From the NCBI GenBank assembly GCA_032207245.1, contig CM063498.1, forward strand, positions 61,017,036 to 61,081,035: 64,000 nt of DNA, in the 5' to 3' direction. Source of the stretch: Pardosa pseudoannulata. Taxonomy: Eukaryota; Arthropoda; Arachnida; Araneae; Lycosidae. The notes beneath the pieces are model-generated. The model was not told the DNA's origin. It did not search any database and saw nothing but the letters and a program-made list of their open reading frames with translations. Positions 24,110-35,515 of the stretch are shown one piece after another (position 1 is the first letter of the stretch; every line of letters starts with the position of its first letter). A program made the translations under genes and the position numbers.

Positions 24110-24620
24110 CTAATAAATTCTAGATAACATTCTGGGTTTTTGATTTTAAATTTTCCTAAATTAGTAAATTCTACACCGAAACCTAATACCTAGCATTTTT
24201 CTCTCAAAATTCATACCATATTAAATTAATCTTAATCAAAATTTACTATAAATAGTAACAAACAAAAATTTTAAAAGCGAGTAACTAATTAATAATCTTT
24301 TTACTACTTACTTATGATCTTTTTTATTCTTGAATTCACAATCATATTCACTAATGAGACTGAAAATGTCGTACTTAAAAACTAAGAACACCTCAATTCA
24401 AAAGCATATTTTGGTCATGTTTAGCATGAAAAAAGATTAAGAATCTAATTACGTTTACCACGATGACACTTTTTTCTTTAATTAGCGTGTCTGAAGTAAT
24501 ATTTGAGCGTTTGCAGATATAACTGGTTATAAAACTTCAGGGAGTATATTCTAGCAAAGTAAAAGTTTTTAAAAATACCCCTGAGAGCTTCGCAGAGTAT
24601 TGAAAATAAAATATATAAGG
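24110..24620. repeat. R2 segment, copy 3
   Basis: Ordered match to 11390-11900, 20118-20600 and 27290-27480 (for example GAAACCTAATACC and CTAATGAGACTGAAAATGTC). Confidence 0.78.
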
Positions 24621-24786
24621 ATTTAAATTACTTGTTTAAAAGCTGATTAAGAAGCAGGATTTGTTTTTTAAAAGAAAATTTTTAATAACAATATTTAATC
24701 TCTTTTGACTTTTATAGTAGTTGTACGTTAAATGTGTTTTTTATAATTATGCTATTGAATATTAGTACAATTTTAAAACGATGGTT

Positions 24787-24965
24787 CCGAACGATGGCTG
24801 AATGGTAGAGCACTGCTCTTCGGCACCGGAGTTCGCAGGTTTGAATGCGACTGCTGGCATGGATGTTTGTAGCCGTTCGGAATCGGCTTTAAGCAGTAGG
24901 TACCGGTCTCGTTATCCCTCGTAAGCAAAGCAGTACACCGTAGCGCTCCAAACCGAAACCAAACT
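24787..24965 (+). mobile_element. S1 SINE, near full length
   Basis: Head CCGAACGATGGCTGAATGG, B box region GCAGGTTTGAATGCG, body TCGGCTTTAAGCAGTAGGTA, tail CTCCAAACCGAAACC. A short possible duplication ATGGTT flanks it (24781-24786 and 24966-24971). Confidence 0.88.
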
Positions 24966-25115
24966 ATGGTTTTTAGAAAATTTTGTAATACATATAGACT
25001 ACTTTTTCTATCAGCTTTAAATAATAGTATTTCACATGTTTAAAAAAAAATTGATATGGACTTACAGTTTGTTTCATACTGAAAAATAAATCATTTTTGC
25101 TGGAAAATAATATTA

Positions 25116-25899
25116 TCCCAAATAGCAAATTTAGTTTGCAGAAAACTTGCAGCAGTCTTGCTTTGTAAGCCTGCAAACTTGTAGCAAGTTCAGCATGATA
25201 AATCTGCAAGTTTGAAACAACACTGCAACAAGTCTACTCACACTTCGAAGTCACCATTCCTCCAACTTGCAGTAAACTTGTCATGCAAGTTACACTACAC
25301 TTGTCGTGCAAGTTTGCTGCAAACTTTTCATATCAAACTTGCAGCAAGTACATTACAAACCACGGTTGGAAAAAACCCCGCTGTATGCAGAATAATTAGT
25401 TTTTACGATTTGTTTTTGTTTTTACGTTAAAAACTGAAAATTATTTGCATTGTCTCCGTAGTAGCGGAGCCCTCGAGTTTGAAGACAAATTTTAAATGGC
25501 TCTGCTCCGGAACCGTCGAGTGCAAAGGATTAATTAGCAAAAAAATTAATTTCTAATGAATTTTTAATATTTATTCAAAATTTTCTAAAATCGTAATCTT
25601 TCCAAAAGTAAAAAAAAAATTCCCCTTTACATATGCTATTTAAACCAAACAAAAAGGTTTTTTTTCAAAAACAGTGCGGTTTTTTCCAACCGTGGTTTGC
25701 AATGAACTTGCTGCATGTTTTATATGACAAGTGCACTGTAACTTGCTGCAAGTTGGAGGTATGGTGACTTCGAAGTTTGCGTAGACTTGCAGTCTTGTTT
25801 CAAACTTGCAGACTTGTTATGCTGTACTTGCTGCAAGTTTACAGGCTTCCAAAGTAAGACTGCTGCAAGTTTTCTTCAGACTAAATTTGCTACATGGGA
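25116..25899. mobile_element. Foldback element with 230-270 bp inverted arms (family F)
   Basis: Left arm 25116-25384 and right arm 25671-25899 are inverse copies. Both start TCCCA, with TA on both sides (25114-25115 and 25900-25901), suggesting a TA-duplicating MITE. The arms hold many ACTTGCAGCAAG/CTTGCTGCAAGT palindromes and can fold into a long hairpin. The spacer of about 285 bp is AT-rich and non-coding. The open frame at 25212 is a by-product. Confidence 0.9.
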
Positions 25900-25901
25900 T
25901 A

Positions 25902-26334
25902 GAGCCATCTAAGAAACTTTGAAATAATACTTTATAGAGAAAAAAGGGTTAATAGCATTGAAGATACTTTAAAATTTATAAATCCTACACTCAAAGGGCA
26001 TAAAGGGATAAAAAAAGAAATTAAAACGAAACTTTAGAAACTTTCCAAAAAGTTGAGAAAAATTCACTTAAAAATTAAAATTCTCAACATAGGTTTAACA
26101 TGGCCTAATACACGAGCATGAAAACGAAAACATTGTTTAGTGAATCAAAGAATTAACACATCTATTTAAACTATTAGAAATTCTAGATAGTTGCAAATTA
26201 AGAGAAATTCTACTATAAAAAATAACCACACTTGAATAATTAAAATAATAAATGCCTTTTAAAAAATCCATAGCCGCTTGCGGAATGGCATGGGAAACGT
26301 TTGCGCATGCGCTCGTTTTCTTAACTCTGATGCA
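25902..26334. other. Unassigned AT-rich DNA
   Basis: No feature recognised. Confidence 0.5.
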
Positions 26335-26531
26335 ATGATGGGAACTTTCGCTTGCTCCAAGTTTGTCATAACAAGATTGCCGAACTTTTGCAGCAAAATT
26401 GCGTTGCAAAGGTGTGGTCGCTTTATGGTCCGTCTAACTTGCAGGAGTTTTGTCGCGTCAAATTTGTTATGACAAGATATCATCAAAAAAAAAAAAAAAT
26501 CAAACTTGCTGCAAGTATGCAAGCTATCTGG
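26335..26531. mobile_element. Family F foldback MITE, partial copy
   Basis: Matches 21230-21400 (GTCTAACTTGCAGGAGTTTTG, one arm) and ends CAAGCTATCTGGGA. The left end is decayed. The overlapping open frames are by-products. Confidence 0.75.
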
Positions 26532-27289
26532 GATTAAATTTAACACTGCAATTATATCCAATTAAGTCCAATTATAAGTCAAATATTTTGTAGATTTACT
26601 GGATGCGTAAAACACCAGATAGGCTTTTAGTGTGTAAAATATTATGCATTTTGTCTGCTCTTATTTTTGTCGTGTTATAAATGATTGTTAAAAAAATCGA
26701 ATGAACTGCTATTTTGAAGAATTTTATACAGAGCTATTTTCTCTTGTTTCCAATTATAACAGAGTTTTGGGAAATAGCCGCATTAGTAGAACTTTGTCTT
26801 ATAGAACAAAAATCCACGATATTGAATGTCGTAGCTGGTATAACTGATCATAACGAAAAGAGCTTCAACCTCTTGAGGACAAACGAGTAAATGTTATACG
26901 AGTCAACCATTATGAAAACCGTTGCCGTTTACGCCATTTAGTAATTAAATCTAGCATTTAAAAATTAAAATAAAACAATCAAATCTTCTATTACGCATAC
27001 GCGACGCTAGTCCCTCAATATCAACCATAGCTCTTTGCGTGGAGGTGACGATGGATTGATAAGAGTGAAATAGCTGCATTGCGTATACAAGACGTTGAAC
27101 ACATCATTGGCTTGTCCAAGAGGCATAAGTAACAACAACTACTAAGAATAATTTTATTTACACCGTGAGAATTTTTACTGGACATAAACAAAATTATGTT
27201 ACTTTTAAAATAAATCAAAGGTTGAATCTTCAAAATTTTGTTTGACTAAACTCCCGGTTATCCTTAATAATGTATATTCAGGATGACAT
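26532..27289. other. Unassigned DNA
   Basis: No feature recognised; the minus open frame at 27021-27233 has no family features. Confidence 0.45.
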
Positions 27290-27480
27290 GTAATTAATAC
27301 TTCTAATAAATCTGAGATAGTATTCTAGGCTTTTGATTTTAAATTTTCCTAAGGTAGTTAATTCTACAACGAAACCTAATACCCAGCGTACCTCTCAATT
27401 CCTACCCCATTAAATTAATCTTGATTAAAATTTACTATAAATAGTAACATACAAAAATTTTAAAAGCGAGTAAATATTAA
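27290..27480. repeat. R2 segment, copy 4 (partial)
   Basis: Closely matches 24105-24290 (GAAACCTAATACC, AATTTACTATAAATAGTAAC), then the match ends abruptly near 27480. Confidence 0.75.
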
Positions 27481-27707
27481 ACATCAAGCTGAAACATGCG
27501 ATTTTTAGATAAGGATATACTACAAAAAAGGTTTTTTTGTGAAGTAGAATATTTAGATTAAGAAGCCTAAAACTTCGCCAAAAGTAAAATATACAACCAG
27601 TAAAAACCTCTTATCTCATCTGGACCTGCATTTCTATGTGATTCTCAATCGTCCACTTTACATCTTCTAAATATGTGTTTTTCTCGTTTTGAATATCATC
27701 TTGCCCT
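27481..27707. other. Unassigned AT-rich DNA
   Basis: Sequence between the end of the R2 match and the AT microsatellite; no gene or repeat family recognised. Confidence 0.5.
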
Positions 27708-28515
<808 letters not shown>

Positions 28516-28521
<6 letters not shown>

Positions 28522-28948
28522 CGTCCCTCACTTTTCCTTCTGTAGCAAAATCATTCGATACAATTGAAAATTTTCCATTATTTCAGATACTTCTACTAGA
28601 GTTTAATTATAAGAAGGTCTACAAATTGACCGACTGGAAATAAATAACACTTCCCGATTTGTTATTAGACATAATGTCCTGGCAAGAAGATTCTTTTCTC
28701 AAACATGCTTTCACTTTGATGATTTTCAAACAATTTCACAAGAGTTCTTTGAGATTAAGTTATATGAAGCACTTTTATTTTCTCTTCAAAAGCTTTTAGA
28801 TAAACTTTTAAACCTGTAGAGGGAGAAAGTAATTTCGATCGTCTGTTGTAACGTAATTGAATTCTTCAGAAGCATTAATGGAACTTTTATTTAAAATTTG
28901 ATCTGATCAGTTAAATTTAGGTTCTTTTTTCACGCCGAGCAATAGCCC
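28516..28948. other. Unassigned DNA
   Basis: No feature recognised. Confidence 0.5.
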
Positions 28949-29300
28949 ATGGATTTAATACTGAACAACGTTGAGTTTAGTATTAATCCATACTTGACAT
29001 ATTTAGTTCATGGTCCCTTGATTGTGAAACATATCATGGAGTGCCTACATTTTCGGCTACATCAAGCATATCATTTTGATTCACATAAAAGTTCTACAAA
29101 TTTCTTTCTTCGATATATACCACATTTTAATTTCTTTGATTTTTTCAGACACTTATCTTTGCTTTTATGCTTATCTTTGAGTTTATTAAGATATTTTTTT
29201 ATTTACACTTTTTGCTTAAACTTACTTGTGCTTTTATCTTTAGAATTCTATTAATCCTTTTACTTTTTTTACTTGAAATTTTTAGTTTGGGCCAAAGTTT
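28949..29300 (+). pseudogene. Jockey-like LINE 3' end, degraded
   Basis: The frame contains GPLIVKHIMECLHFR, matching the pattern of the cysteine/histidine C-terminus of Jockey-clade ORF2 (compare SVKHILVECPNF at 50600). The expected C-x2-C before it is lost. The T-rich DNA downstream resembles a LINE 3' UTR. Confidence 0.6.
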
Positions 29301-29462
29301 TAATAGTTTGTTGGGCACAATATTTCTCAGGAGAACTTATTGTCGTTAAACTGTATGCAATTCAACTCAACTCGATTCCTCACCAAATAGATTGGACAAT
29401 CAGCGTTGGGCATTCTTGATTTCCATTAGGTGTAATATAATAGGGAATTCTTTACTTGCATA

Positions 29463-29612
29463 GAAGATAGGCGAATCGGTAGGGTGCTGCCTTTCGCTGT
29501 AGGACTTTGTAAGCTGGAATTCAAGCTACTTGATTAAAGTTTACAACCGTTCAGAATCGGCTTTAAGCAGTAGCTTCCGATTTAAGTAGCCATCGTTAAC
29601 CAAAATATTGAC
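29463..29612 (+). mobile_element. S1 SINE, degraded
   Basis: Order preserved: GGCGAATCGGTAGGGTGCTG, a decayed B-box zone (GGAATTCAAGC), and ATCGGCTTTAAGCAGTAGC; the tail is lost. Confidence 0.75.
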
Positions 29613-31024
29613 AAAAATTCTCTAAATCTTCATCCATAAAAGATACGTTTCCCATTTCCCTGCAGAAATCCTAGAGGACAAACGCCCACTTCTGTAGAAA
29701 GATTCCCAATTCTCTTAATATACAGTAAGAATTCCGCCATCATTGGAATGAGCCATTGTCATGGACTTTCTAGAATGATGTATGGGTTGTATATAGCTCA
29801 CTAACTTCGAAAAGCTCGACACTCTCTTTTAACCCACAAAACTCCGTTCTTATTTATTCTGTTTTTCCCCCTACGACATAAGTAAACGAGCTTTCCAGAC
29901 ATAACATAGAGACAATAACTTTCCGAGTTTGGTTTATTTTGTAACCTCTTATAGTTTCTGGTGCCTTAACTTTCCTAGATTTATTTCAAAATTTTTAATA
30001 CTGTCTATTAAAGTGTTTGTTTTAAAATGAATATACTTTTCAAAAACGTAAGATATTTTATTATGCTAAGGTGGGTTTAATACCGATTTTAAATACCGCA
30101 ATGAAAGTAAAAGCTAAAACCTCGTATAATTAGAAATAATTGATAATTGTTTTAAATAAATTGTATTTAGCCTAAGTGGAAGTGATACTCAGTTTTGTTT
30201 CTATATACGTTTAAAAATATTCAAAAGAAATAAAAGAAAGACTAATGTACACTGCAGCTGGATTATATTCAAAGACAAATTTGGGGTGACCCAATTTTTA
30301 CGAAAATATTACCTATTATAATCAAAAGTTCATTTTTAGTAGATTTTAATGCCGTATATGTTTTACGTAATAATATTATTGGTGCTCATACTGATATTAA
30401 GAATGCAGTTAAAAACTGAATATTTGAAAGCCTGATATTGGAGGCCCTTAGTCCTTTCAAAACAGTGATACCAAACACTTTTTGCGTCAAGGCACTGGTA
30501 ATCTGTTGAAACTAAGGACAAGAGTCGAATTTTATTAATTTTCGAAAATTTTGGATTTATAACAAATTTTATTAAACTTAACATATTTTGGTTTAGCAAG
30601 ATGTGTTGAGAAAACTCAATCTCATCACTAATTTCCATTACTAAATGCGCCGAAAATTTGACATCTCTTTGATAGCATGATTCTTGTAATGCTTGGAGAA
30701 AACTTTTATTCAGAGATTTTCATAAAAGCATTTAAACGTACACTGGTGAGAATATGACGAAGCTATGACTTAAAAAACACTTGTTTTTAGAGGTATGGGA
30801 TTCACATCATAAGCATGCACTTGAGCCACGACCGTTCTCAATTTCTGATTCATCTGTGTCAAAAATGTGTAAAATTTTGGAACGCCAACATCAGCAAATA
30901 TTTCTTTAAGAACGTTGTCACACTAGAATTCGATGAATTCCATTTGAAAGCTACTTTTTAATTTTTAAACATCGGATGAAAATTATGAAGTAAAAAATTA
31001 ATGTTTCCTCTCAACGAGAAGTCT
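29613..31024. other. Unassigned DNA
   Basis: No gene or repeat recognised; the minus open frame at 30363-30638 has no family features and is unlike any cyclase exon. Confidence 0.5.
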
Positions 31025-31028
31025 TTAA

Positions 31029-31675
31029 CCCTCCGAGTGGAATGCATCGAGGAAAAAAAGTGTCCAAAAATACGCTGAAGGTTTACTACGTCAGTGGCTA
31101 AAGCATTCTATAATTTTTCCTTCACCCTTTGGGGACTAGAACGGAATACGGGAAACCCACACCTCGTCATTATTGTCCCTTTACTTCCGGTTATAAATAG
31201 ATATATAAATAGATATTATAGATTGTTAATTTTTAATACGCATAAAGCTCACCAACTCTCGGAAGATCACCCCATAAGAAATAATGGATTCTAAAAGTAG
31301 AAATAAAAATAATCTTTGAGAGACTTATTTGTATTTTTTTACGAAAGTCTTCCAAGATATTTAAGTGGTGCAATTAGAGATACATCTATTACCGCAAATG
31401 AAATACTTCGAAATAGAGATTTACAAAGCCATGAAAAGCTATCAGCGTCTTTCTGCCTCAGGGGGAAGGGGTGCATCCCTCAATAAATGTCAGTCAAAGA
31501 GGAGTGCAATTAACAAACAATCGACTTGACCCTCCTACTGAAAAATTCCATGGGGGAAAGCACTGGCAGAAATGTAAATTACATCTATTTTTGGAACGTT
31601 TTCAGAGGTCGAAAATCGTACGTTTTGAAGACAGCATCGGTTTGGAGGAATTGTACGTGTGAACCGCTTAGAGGG
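31029..31675 (+). mobile_element. M1 MITE, copy 3
   Basis: Starts CCCTCCGAGTGG after TTAA (31025-31028) and ends CGCTTAGAGGG before GTAA, a one-base change from TTAA. Co-linear with 1891-2530. It lies in the intron just downstream of the second cyclase exon. Confidence 0.88.
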
Positions 31676-32016
31676 GTAATGCGTATGGGTACTAAAGACT
31701 GTAAATAATGCTTTTAGTCTTTACTGCTCATGCACTGCGTATGTACGTTAAGAGCAGTTTCTATTACTGTATCTTGACTGGACACGTGTACTAGATTGCA
31801 TTACTAGAAGAGTCGCCTGTTTTGACAACACCCTGCCTTAGAGATATACGGTATAACGTAAATTAATTAATATTAATCTATTAAACAGTCTATTATACTC
31901 TATTTCTCATAATATAAACCGTATTTCACCCTCATTTGTTAACCAAAATCTTTATTAATACATGCAACTCTTAAGAAGAGGAAAGAAGCTAAAGAAGTGG
32001 AACTATGTTTGCTTAC
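31676..32016 (-). other. Start of the downstream intron, no feature seen
   Basis: Intronic sequence after the donor GTAAGC at 32011-32016. It runs up to the MITE copy ending at 31675, and nothing else is recognisable. Confidence 0.6.
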
Positions 32017-32358
32017 CGCTCTCCAGGTGCACTCTATCAGAGGCTTCGTAAGGTCGAAGACGACTGTGAGTTTCTTGCCCACTATATCGGGCATGACGGC
32101 TTGAAGGCTGTTCCCGATAGTCCGGATCACCAGGTGGTCATCGAAAACGATGCAGAAGGGGAAAATTTCAAGGAAGAGGAAAGCTTTGACAGGCATCATG
32201 TTCTTGTCCATCCTTTGAACACCTTGGCGTCTCTCGTTCGATCGGAAAGCCCGGTTGTCGAACGTCAACTGCATCATCACGTGCAAAGTATCGAAAATCG
32301 TCTCCTCTTTGATCACTTCGATTTCTACTTCTGTCTTGTAGAAATGTCGACCCACTTC
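32017..32358 (-). CDS. Gyc88E: Atypical soluble guanylyl cyclase, next exon: end of H-NOX linker and start of the HNOBA (PAS-like) domain
   Basis: This 114-codon exon follows the one at 33724-34002. It opens after the acceptor TTTCCAG with EVGRHFYKTEVEIEV and closes at CTWRA before the donor GTAAGC, both phase 0, so the spliced product reads GQIR-EVGRHFYK without interruption, as in Gyc-88E proteins. The first 35 residues finish the heme-domain linker. Residues 63-114 (LEIFPFCIVFDDHLVIRTIG, then NSLQAVMP and DLTKPLIE) are the start of the HNOBA domain, which transmits the heme signal and helps dimerise. The residue 40-56 segment is variable in the family. The rest of HNOBA, the coiled coil and the catalytic domain were not found down to position 1, so the following intron would exceed about 32 kb unless a short exon was missed. 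No stop or frameshift interrupts it. Confidence 0.93.
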
Positions 32359-33723
32359 CTGGAAAGTAACAACCATTGAGTCTAATTAGAATATTTATCT
32401 GCACTGTAATTACAATTTGAGTATTTTCAAGTAAATTATGATTTGTATAAGAATGACAATAGTATCAAAAATCATTCACCACGACTACTAGGCATTTTGA
32501 AATCACATAATAACGCAATTTTTCCAAGATAGAGGTTATAGTGTTTTTTGGTTATTGCCAAAGTTTTTGTCGTCCTATTTTGCTAAATTTGACGATATAT
32601 CATGAAATTTAGAGATTTGAAATAGTTCCTCTTCGTGGCTATCACTAACTTCCTTGTGACATCCCGTTACGAAATGTCAAGCAAATTCATTATCATGAAA
32701 ATGATGATATATTCTAACTTTATCGCGTCTGTCTATATATATCCTCGAAAAGCCTATAATAGTCGAGAAAGTCCTGGAATACGAACCAACTATGGCGCCT
32801 AAAATACCACCAAGGTGCATATTTGGATTGAGAATTATGACATTAAGAACTTCACCAGCAAACCAAAAACACAATTTGAAACCACCACCAGCCCAGTGTC
32901 GTTAGAAATGCATATCCAACTACTCATTGCTTTAAGATTGCTAGTCACATAATAATATTGTAACTAAAGAAGGACAGACACCTGTTTCAAACAGCTCAAC
33001 TCTAGAAAGACTGCGTTTTCAGTTTACCTAAAGAGACTAAAACCGGTCATTTTGACTACTCTCATTAAGTTAAAAAAGCATCTTTTTGAAAGATATTTTC
33101 ATAGTTTTGACTAAATTTAATACTGTAAAAATACCCGATGTTATATTCTTTATAGTAATGTGAAATGGATCTGTAATGAGGCACACCATATTCTTTAACG
33201 ATGACATCAATAAGTCTTTACTTTTTTTCTAAATATGGTAAACATTTAGCAAATACTTTGACCTAATGTTAGCAAGTAAGAACATTGCACAGAGGACTAA
33301 AAGTAGAATACCAAGAATTCCGCTAAGATATTTATTCAGTGGTCAGAATCATAGCAAGATTTTAAGATCTCATTATTATTAAATTTATAGATATGTAAAA
33401 GATCCATATCTATAAATTCAATAATAATGAGTAATATTAAATAACATTTTCTGAGTATTCTTTACGGATAATTAAGAAAATTTAATGAGCAAACCTGAAA
33501 TTGAAGAAGAAATAAGAGAAATATGACAGTTTCGACGGCTGTTTACAATTAAAATGACCACCTTGATGGCTTAAAAATGATATTTTTATTCTTATAATTA
33601 ATAAAAAAAAACATTTATTAGTAAGCCATGTTTGTAATAGTCAGGCAGTAATAAGTGAGTGAGAGGTTTGAGTCAGTAATTTGATTTTATTGCGAGCACT
33701 ATAAAAGAATAATTTGCACTCAC
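32359..33723 (-). other. Intron between the two guanylyl cyclase exons
   Basis: A phase-0 intron of 1365 bp. The donor on the minus strand is AGA|GTGAGT and the acceptor is TTTCCAG|GAA. It is AT-rich and carries no recognisable transposon, but contains a near-perfect hairpin at 33369-33431 (listed separately). The lengths and frames of the two exons make this splice assignment close to certain. Confidence 0.9.
33369..33431 (-). repeat. Intronic 27-bp inverted repeat with 9-nt loop
   Basis: Arms 33369-33395 and 33405-33431 are inverse copies with a single difference. In plus-strand RNA that position would be an A-C mismatch. In minus-strand RNA, the sense of the host gene, it becomes a U-G pair, so the sense transcript could form a 27-pair stem without bulges. 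The stem is AU-rich. It could be a small-RNA hairpin, a tiny MITE or chance in AT-rich DNA; I cannot decide from sequence alone. Confidence 0.7.
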
Positions 33724-34002
33724 TCTGATTTGTCCTATGGTGTACCAGAGGAATCCTCTCCTGGTGCTTCTGTAGTGCAGCGTGAGTCCGGAGGGTGTCT
33801 CATTTTCGCAGAAGAACGAGGGCGCTTTCATGCGGGGATAACTGAACTTGAGGTACTCGTGGAGATTGTCCAGTCCATTGAGGAAATCCCTCATGTGACG
33901 TCCAAGGACGCCCAGGACGCGGTCGTATCCATATTGGCCGACGAAAGACACAAAGTACACTCCCATCTGGTCCAGGAACTCGCGTTCAGACACCCCTAGC
34001 AC
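33724..34002 (-). CDS. Gyc88E: Atypical soluble guanylyl cyclase, internal exon coding the second half of the H-NOX (HNOB) heme domain
   Basis: The 93-codon exon starts after a pyrimidine-rich acceptor (TTTTTCCTTTTTGACCAG, minus strand) with [12 protein letters not shown] and ends YTIGQIR before the donor GTGAGT; both ends are phase 0. It covers the C-terminal half of the heme/NO/O2-binding domain. His48 of the exon, in [11 protein letters not shown], matches the proximal heme ligand of the family, and Y77-S79-R81 forms the Y-x-S-x-R motif that holds the heme propionates, so the pocket looks intact. Family knowledge: Gyc-88E-type subunits are cytosolic, make cGMP from GTP and have been linked to oxygen or NO sensing. 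The resemblance is closer to Gyc-88E/89D than to classical alpha or beta1 subunits; telling 88E from 89D needs an alignment. The preceding exon, with the start codon, was not found up to 64000. Plus-strand open frames here are shadows. Confidence 0.93.
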
Positions 34003-34617
34003 CTGGTCAAAAAGGAAAAAACTATCATTCCTGATGCGCTAGTTGGCCATTTTTCCCAACACACATTAAAGAACAACTTTTTCAATTAAACTTTGTATGT
34101 ACAGTTATAATATAGTTTGTATGTACAGTCAAAAGAAAAGGAATATTATTCCTTTGTTACTGCCTAGCGTTTCCGTTTGGAACAGCTGAAATATAGATTA
34201 TGCTGTTCTCTCATTACGAGTTTTCCTATACAATGAAAATAGACTGTAATTCTAAGAAAAATCTGCCATACATTCGAAAGAAAAACAAGAAGTCACAGTG
34301 ATTGTTGGTTATATGTTCAGAATTTTCACATACACAGAGTTAATGTAGAATGTTTAAAATGTAAAATTTAAATTATTTTAAAACATTTCTATCCCTTAAG
34401 GAAAAGTATAGACTGTCATTAAAATAAACTTATTGTTTAAAATACAAATTTATCTTGTTTATGTCTTACATTCTTGGAATATTAAAAATATTCGTCATTT
34501 ACTTAATAAGAAAGTATAAAACATTTAAGAGACAAGGAAAGTTTGGTCCGATTACTTGGTTCTATTAAAGTTAAGAAGAATTAATGGAAATGTTCACAAA
34601 ATTAACAAGATAGCTTA
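34003..34617. other. Upstream intron, no feature seen
   Basis: AT-rich sequence before the acceptor at 34003-34004. A short duplicated motif TTTGTATGTACAGT occurs twice near 34090-34125. No preceding exon is recognised. Confidence 0.5.
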
Positions 34618-34960
34618 TTGTCATAGCCCAGTAGTTTAGGAGAATGCTTTTTAGTATAAAAAATCGTTTCGTCGTCGGTTCGATTTCTTGCCGAATCAAT
34701 TGGACAAGATAAGGAATGTCTACCTGATTTCTCTCACACGTAGAAGAAACGTGGAATCGTTACTCTTAGACTACCCCACTTCGACACAAGATAAACATTC
34801 TCCCTAAACTTGTGAAACTCGGAAATTCAAACCTTGTGATACACTTGGAAAAAGATTCAAGGTAATGAAGAAATTCCTAGGCTTGCCTTCTCCTGGACAA
34901 CAGGATCTCCTAACCCTTATGACCTAGAGTCTCCTAACCTTGATTGTTGGTAAAAGAAAT
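34618..34960 (+). mobile_element. Possible tRNA-derived SINE, third family
   Basis: The start TAGCCCAGTAGTTTAGGAGA and, about 45 bp on, GTCGGTTCGATTTCTTG have the spacing and look of A and B boxes. The following 280 bp has short internal repeats (CTCCTAACC). There is only one copy in the window, so this is tentative. Confidence 0.4.
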
Positions 34961-35106
34961 GCATATTTAATTAATCATTAACATATACCTAAAGTAACTG
35001 GAAGGTATTCAGTGTGTGAAGAGTTAAAAATATCAAAGAATGAGACGGGGATTAAAATATGTCCACCTGTAGTTTTTCATGACACGGAATAAGGATATTT
35101 CACATT
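34961..35106. other. Unassigned AT-rich DNA
   Basis: Short stretch between the possible SINE and the R3 duplication; no feature recognised. Confidence 0.45.
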
Positions 35107-35515
35107 GTAGGGCACCCTTAAGTAGTAATATTTTTGTTCCGTAACTTCAAATAAATATTAAAGATATAATTGTTAGCAGAAAAATATAATTAGCAATTAG
35201 CAGTTAGTAGTTAGCAGAAAAATGTAAAATGTAATTTGACCCCTATGATATCACTATGACAAAATGTTTAAACCTCTATCTGATCTACAACCATGGCAAA
35301 CTGTCACTATTCGTAACGGTAGAACGTAGGAGAAATGTAAAGCAAAGCGAAAAAACTCATGTAAAAATTCATGAAGTTATTCTATTGCAAATAAAAATAA
35401 CCAAATATTAAAAATGAACAGAATTCACTTAAAACCGACAAAATATTAATCGTTTTTCAAAGACGATGAAAATGGTAAATATTCTGAAATTAATGAGACT
35501 AATCAAATTTTTTTT
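35107..35515. repeat. R3 duplicated segment, copy 1
   Basis: Matches 37145-37560 in the same orientation (CCCTTAAGTAGTAATATTTT, GACCCCTATGATATCAC, TTTAAACCTCTATCTGA, GAAAATGGTAAATATTCTG). Non-coding. Confidence 0.88.

Noticed and set aside
26137..26561. Overlapping 90-100 codon minus-strand frames
   Set aside because: They fall in a foldback MITE copy and its flank; no family features.
26720..26930. Tc1-like transposase fragment in plus frame
   Set aside because: Short runs looked transposase-like but no catalytic or helix-turn-helix motif could be matched.
27021..27233. Possible downstream cyclase exon on the minus strand
   Set aside because: Translation lacks any HNOBA, coiled-coil or catalytic-domain motif.
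32005..32379. 124-codon plus-strand frame opposite the cyclase exon
   Set aside because: Shadow of the minus-strand exon; no family features. The same applies to 33730-33999.
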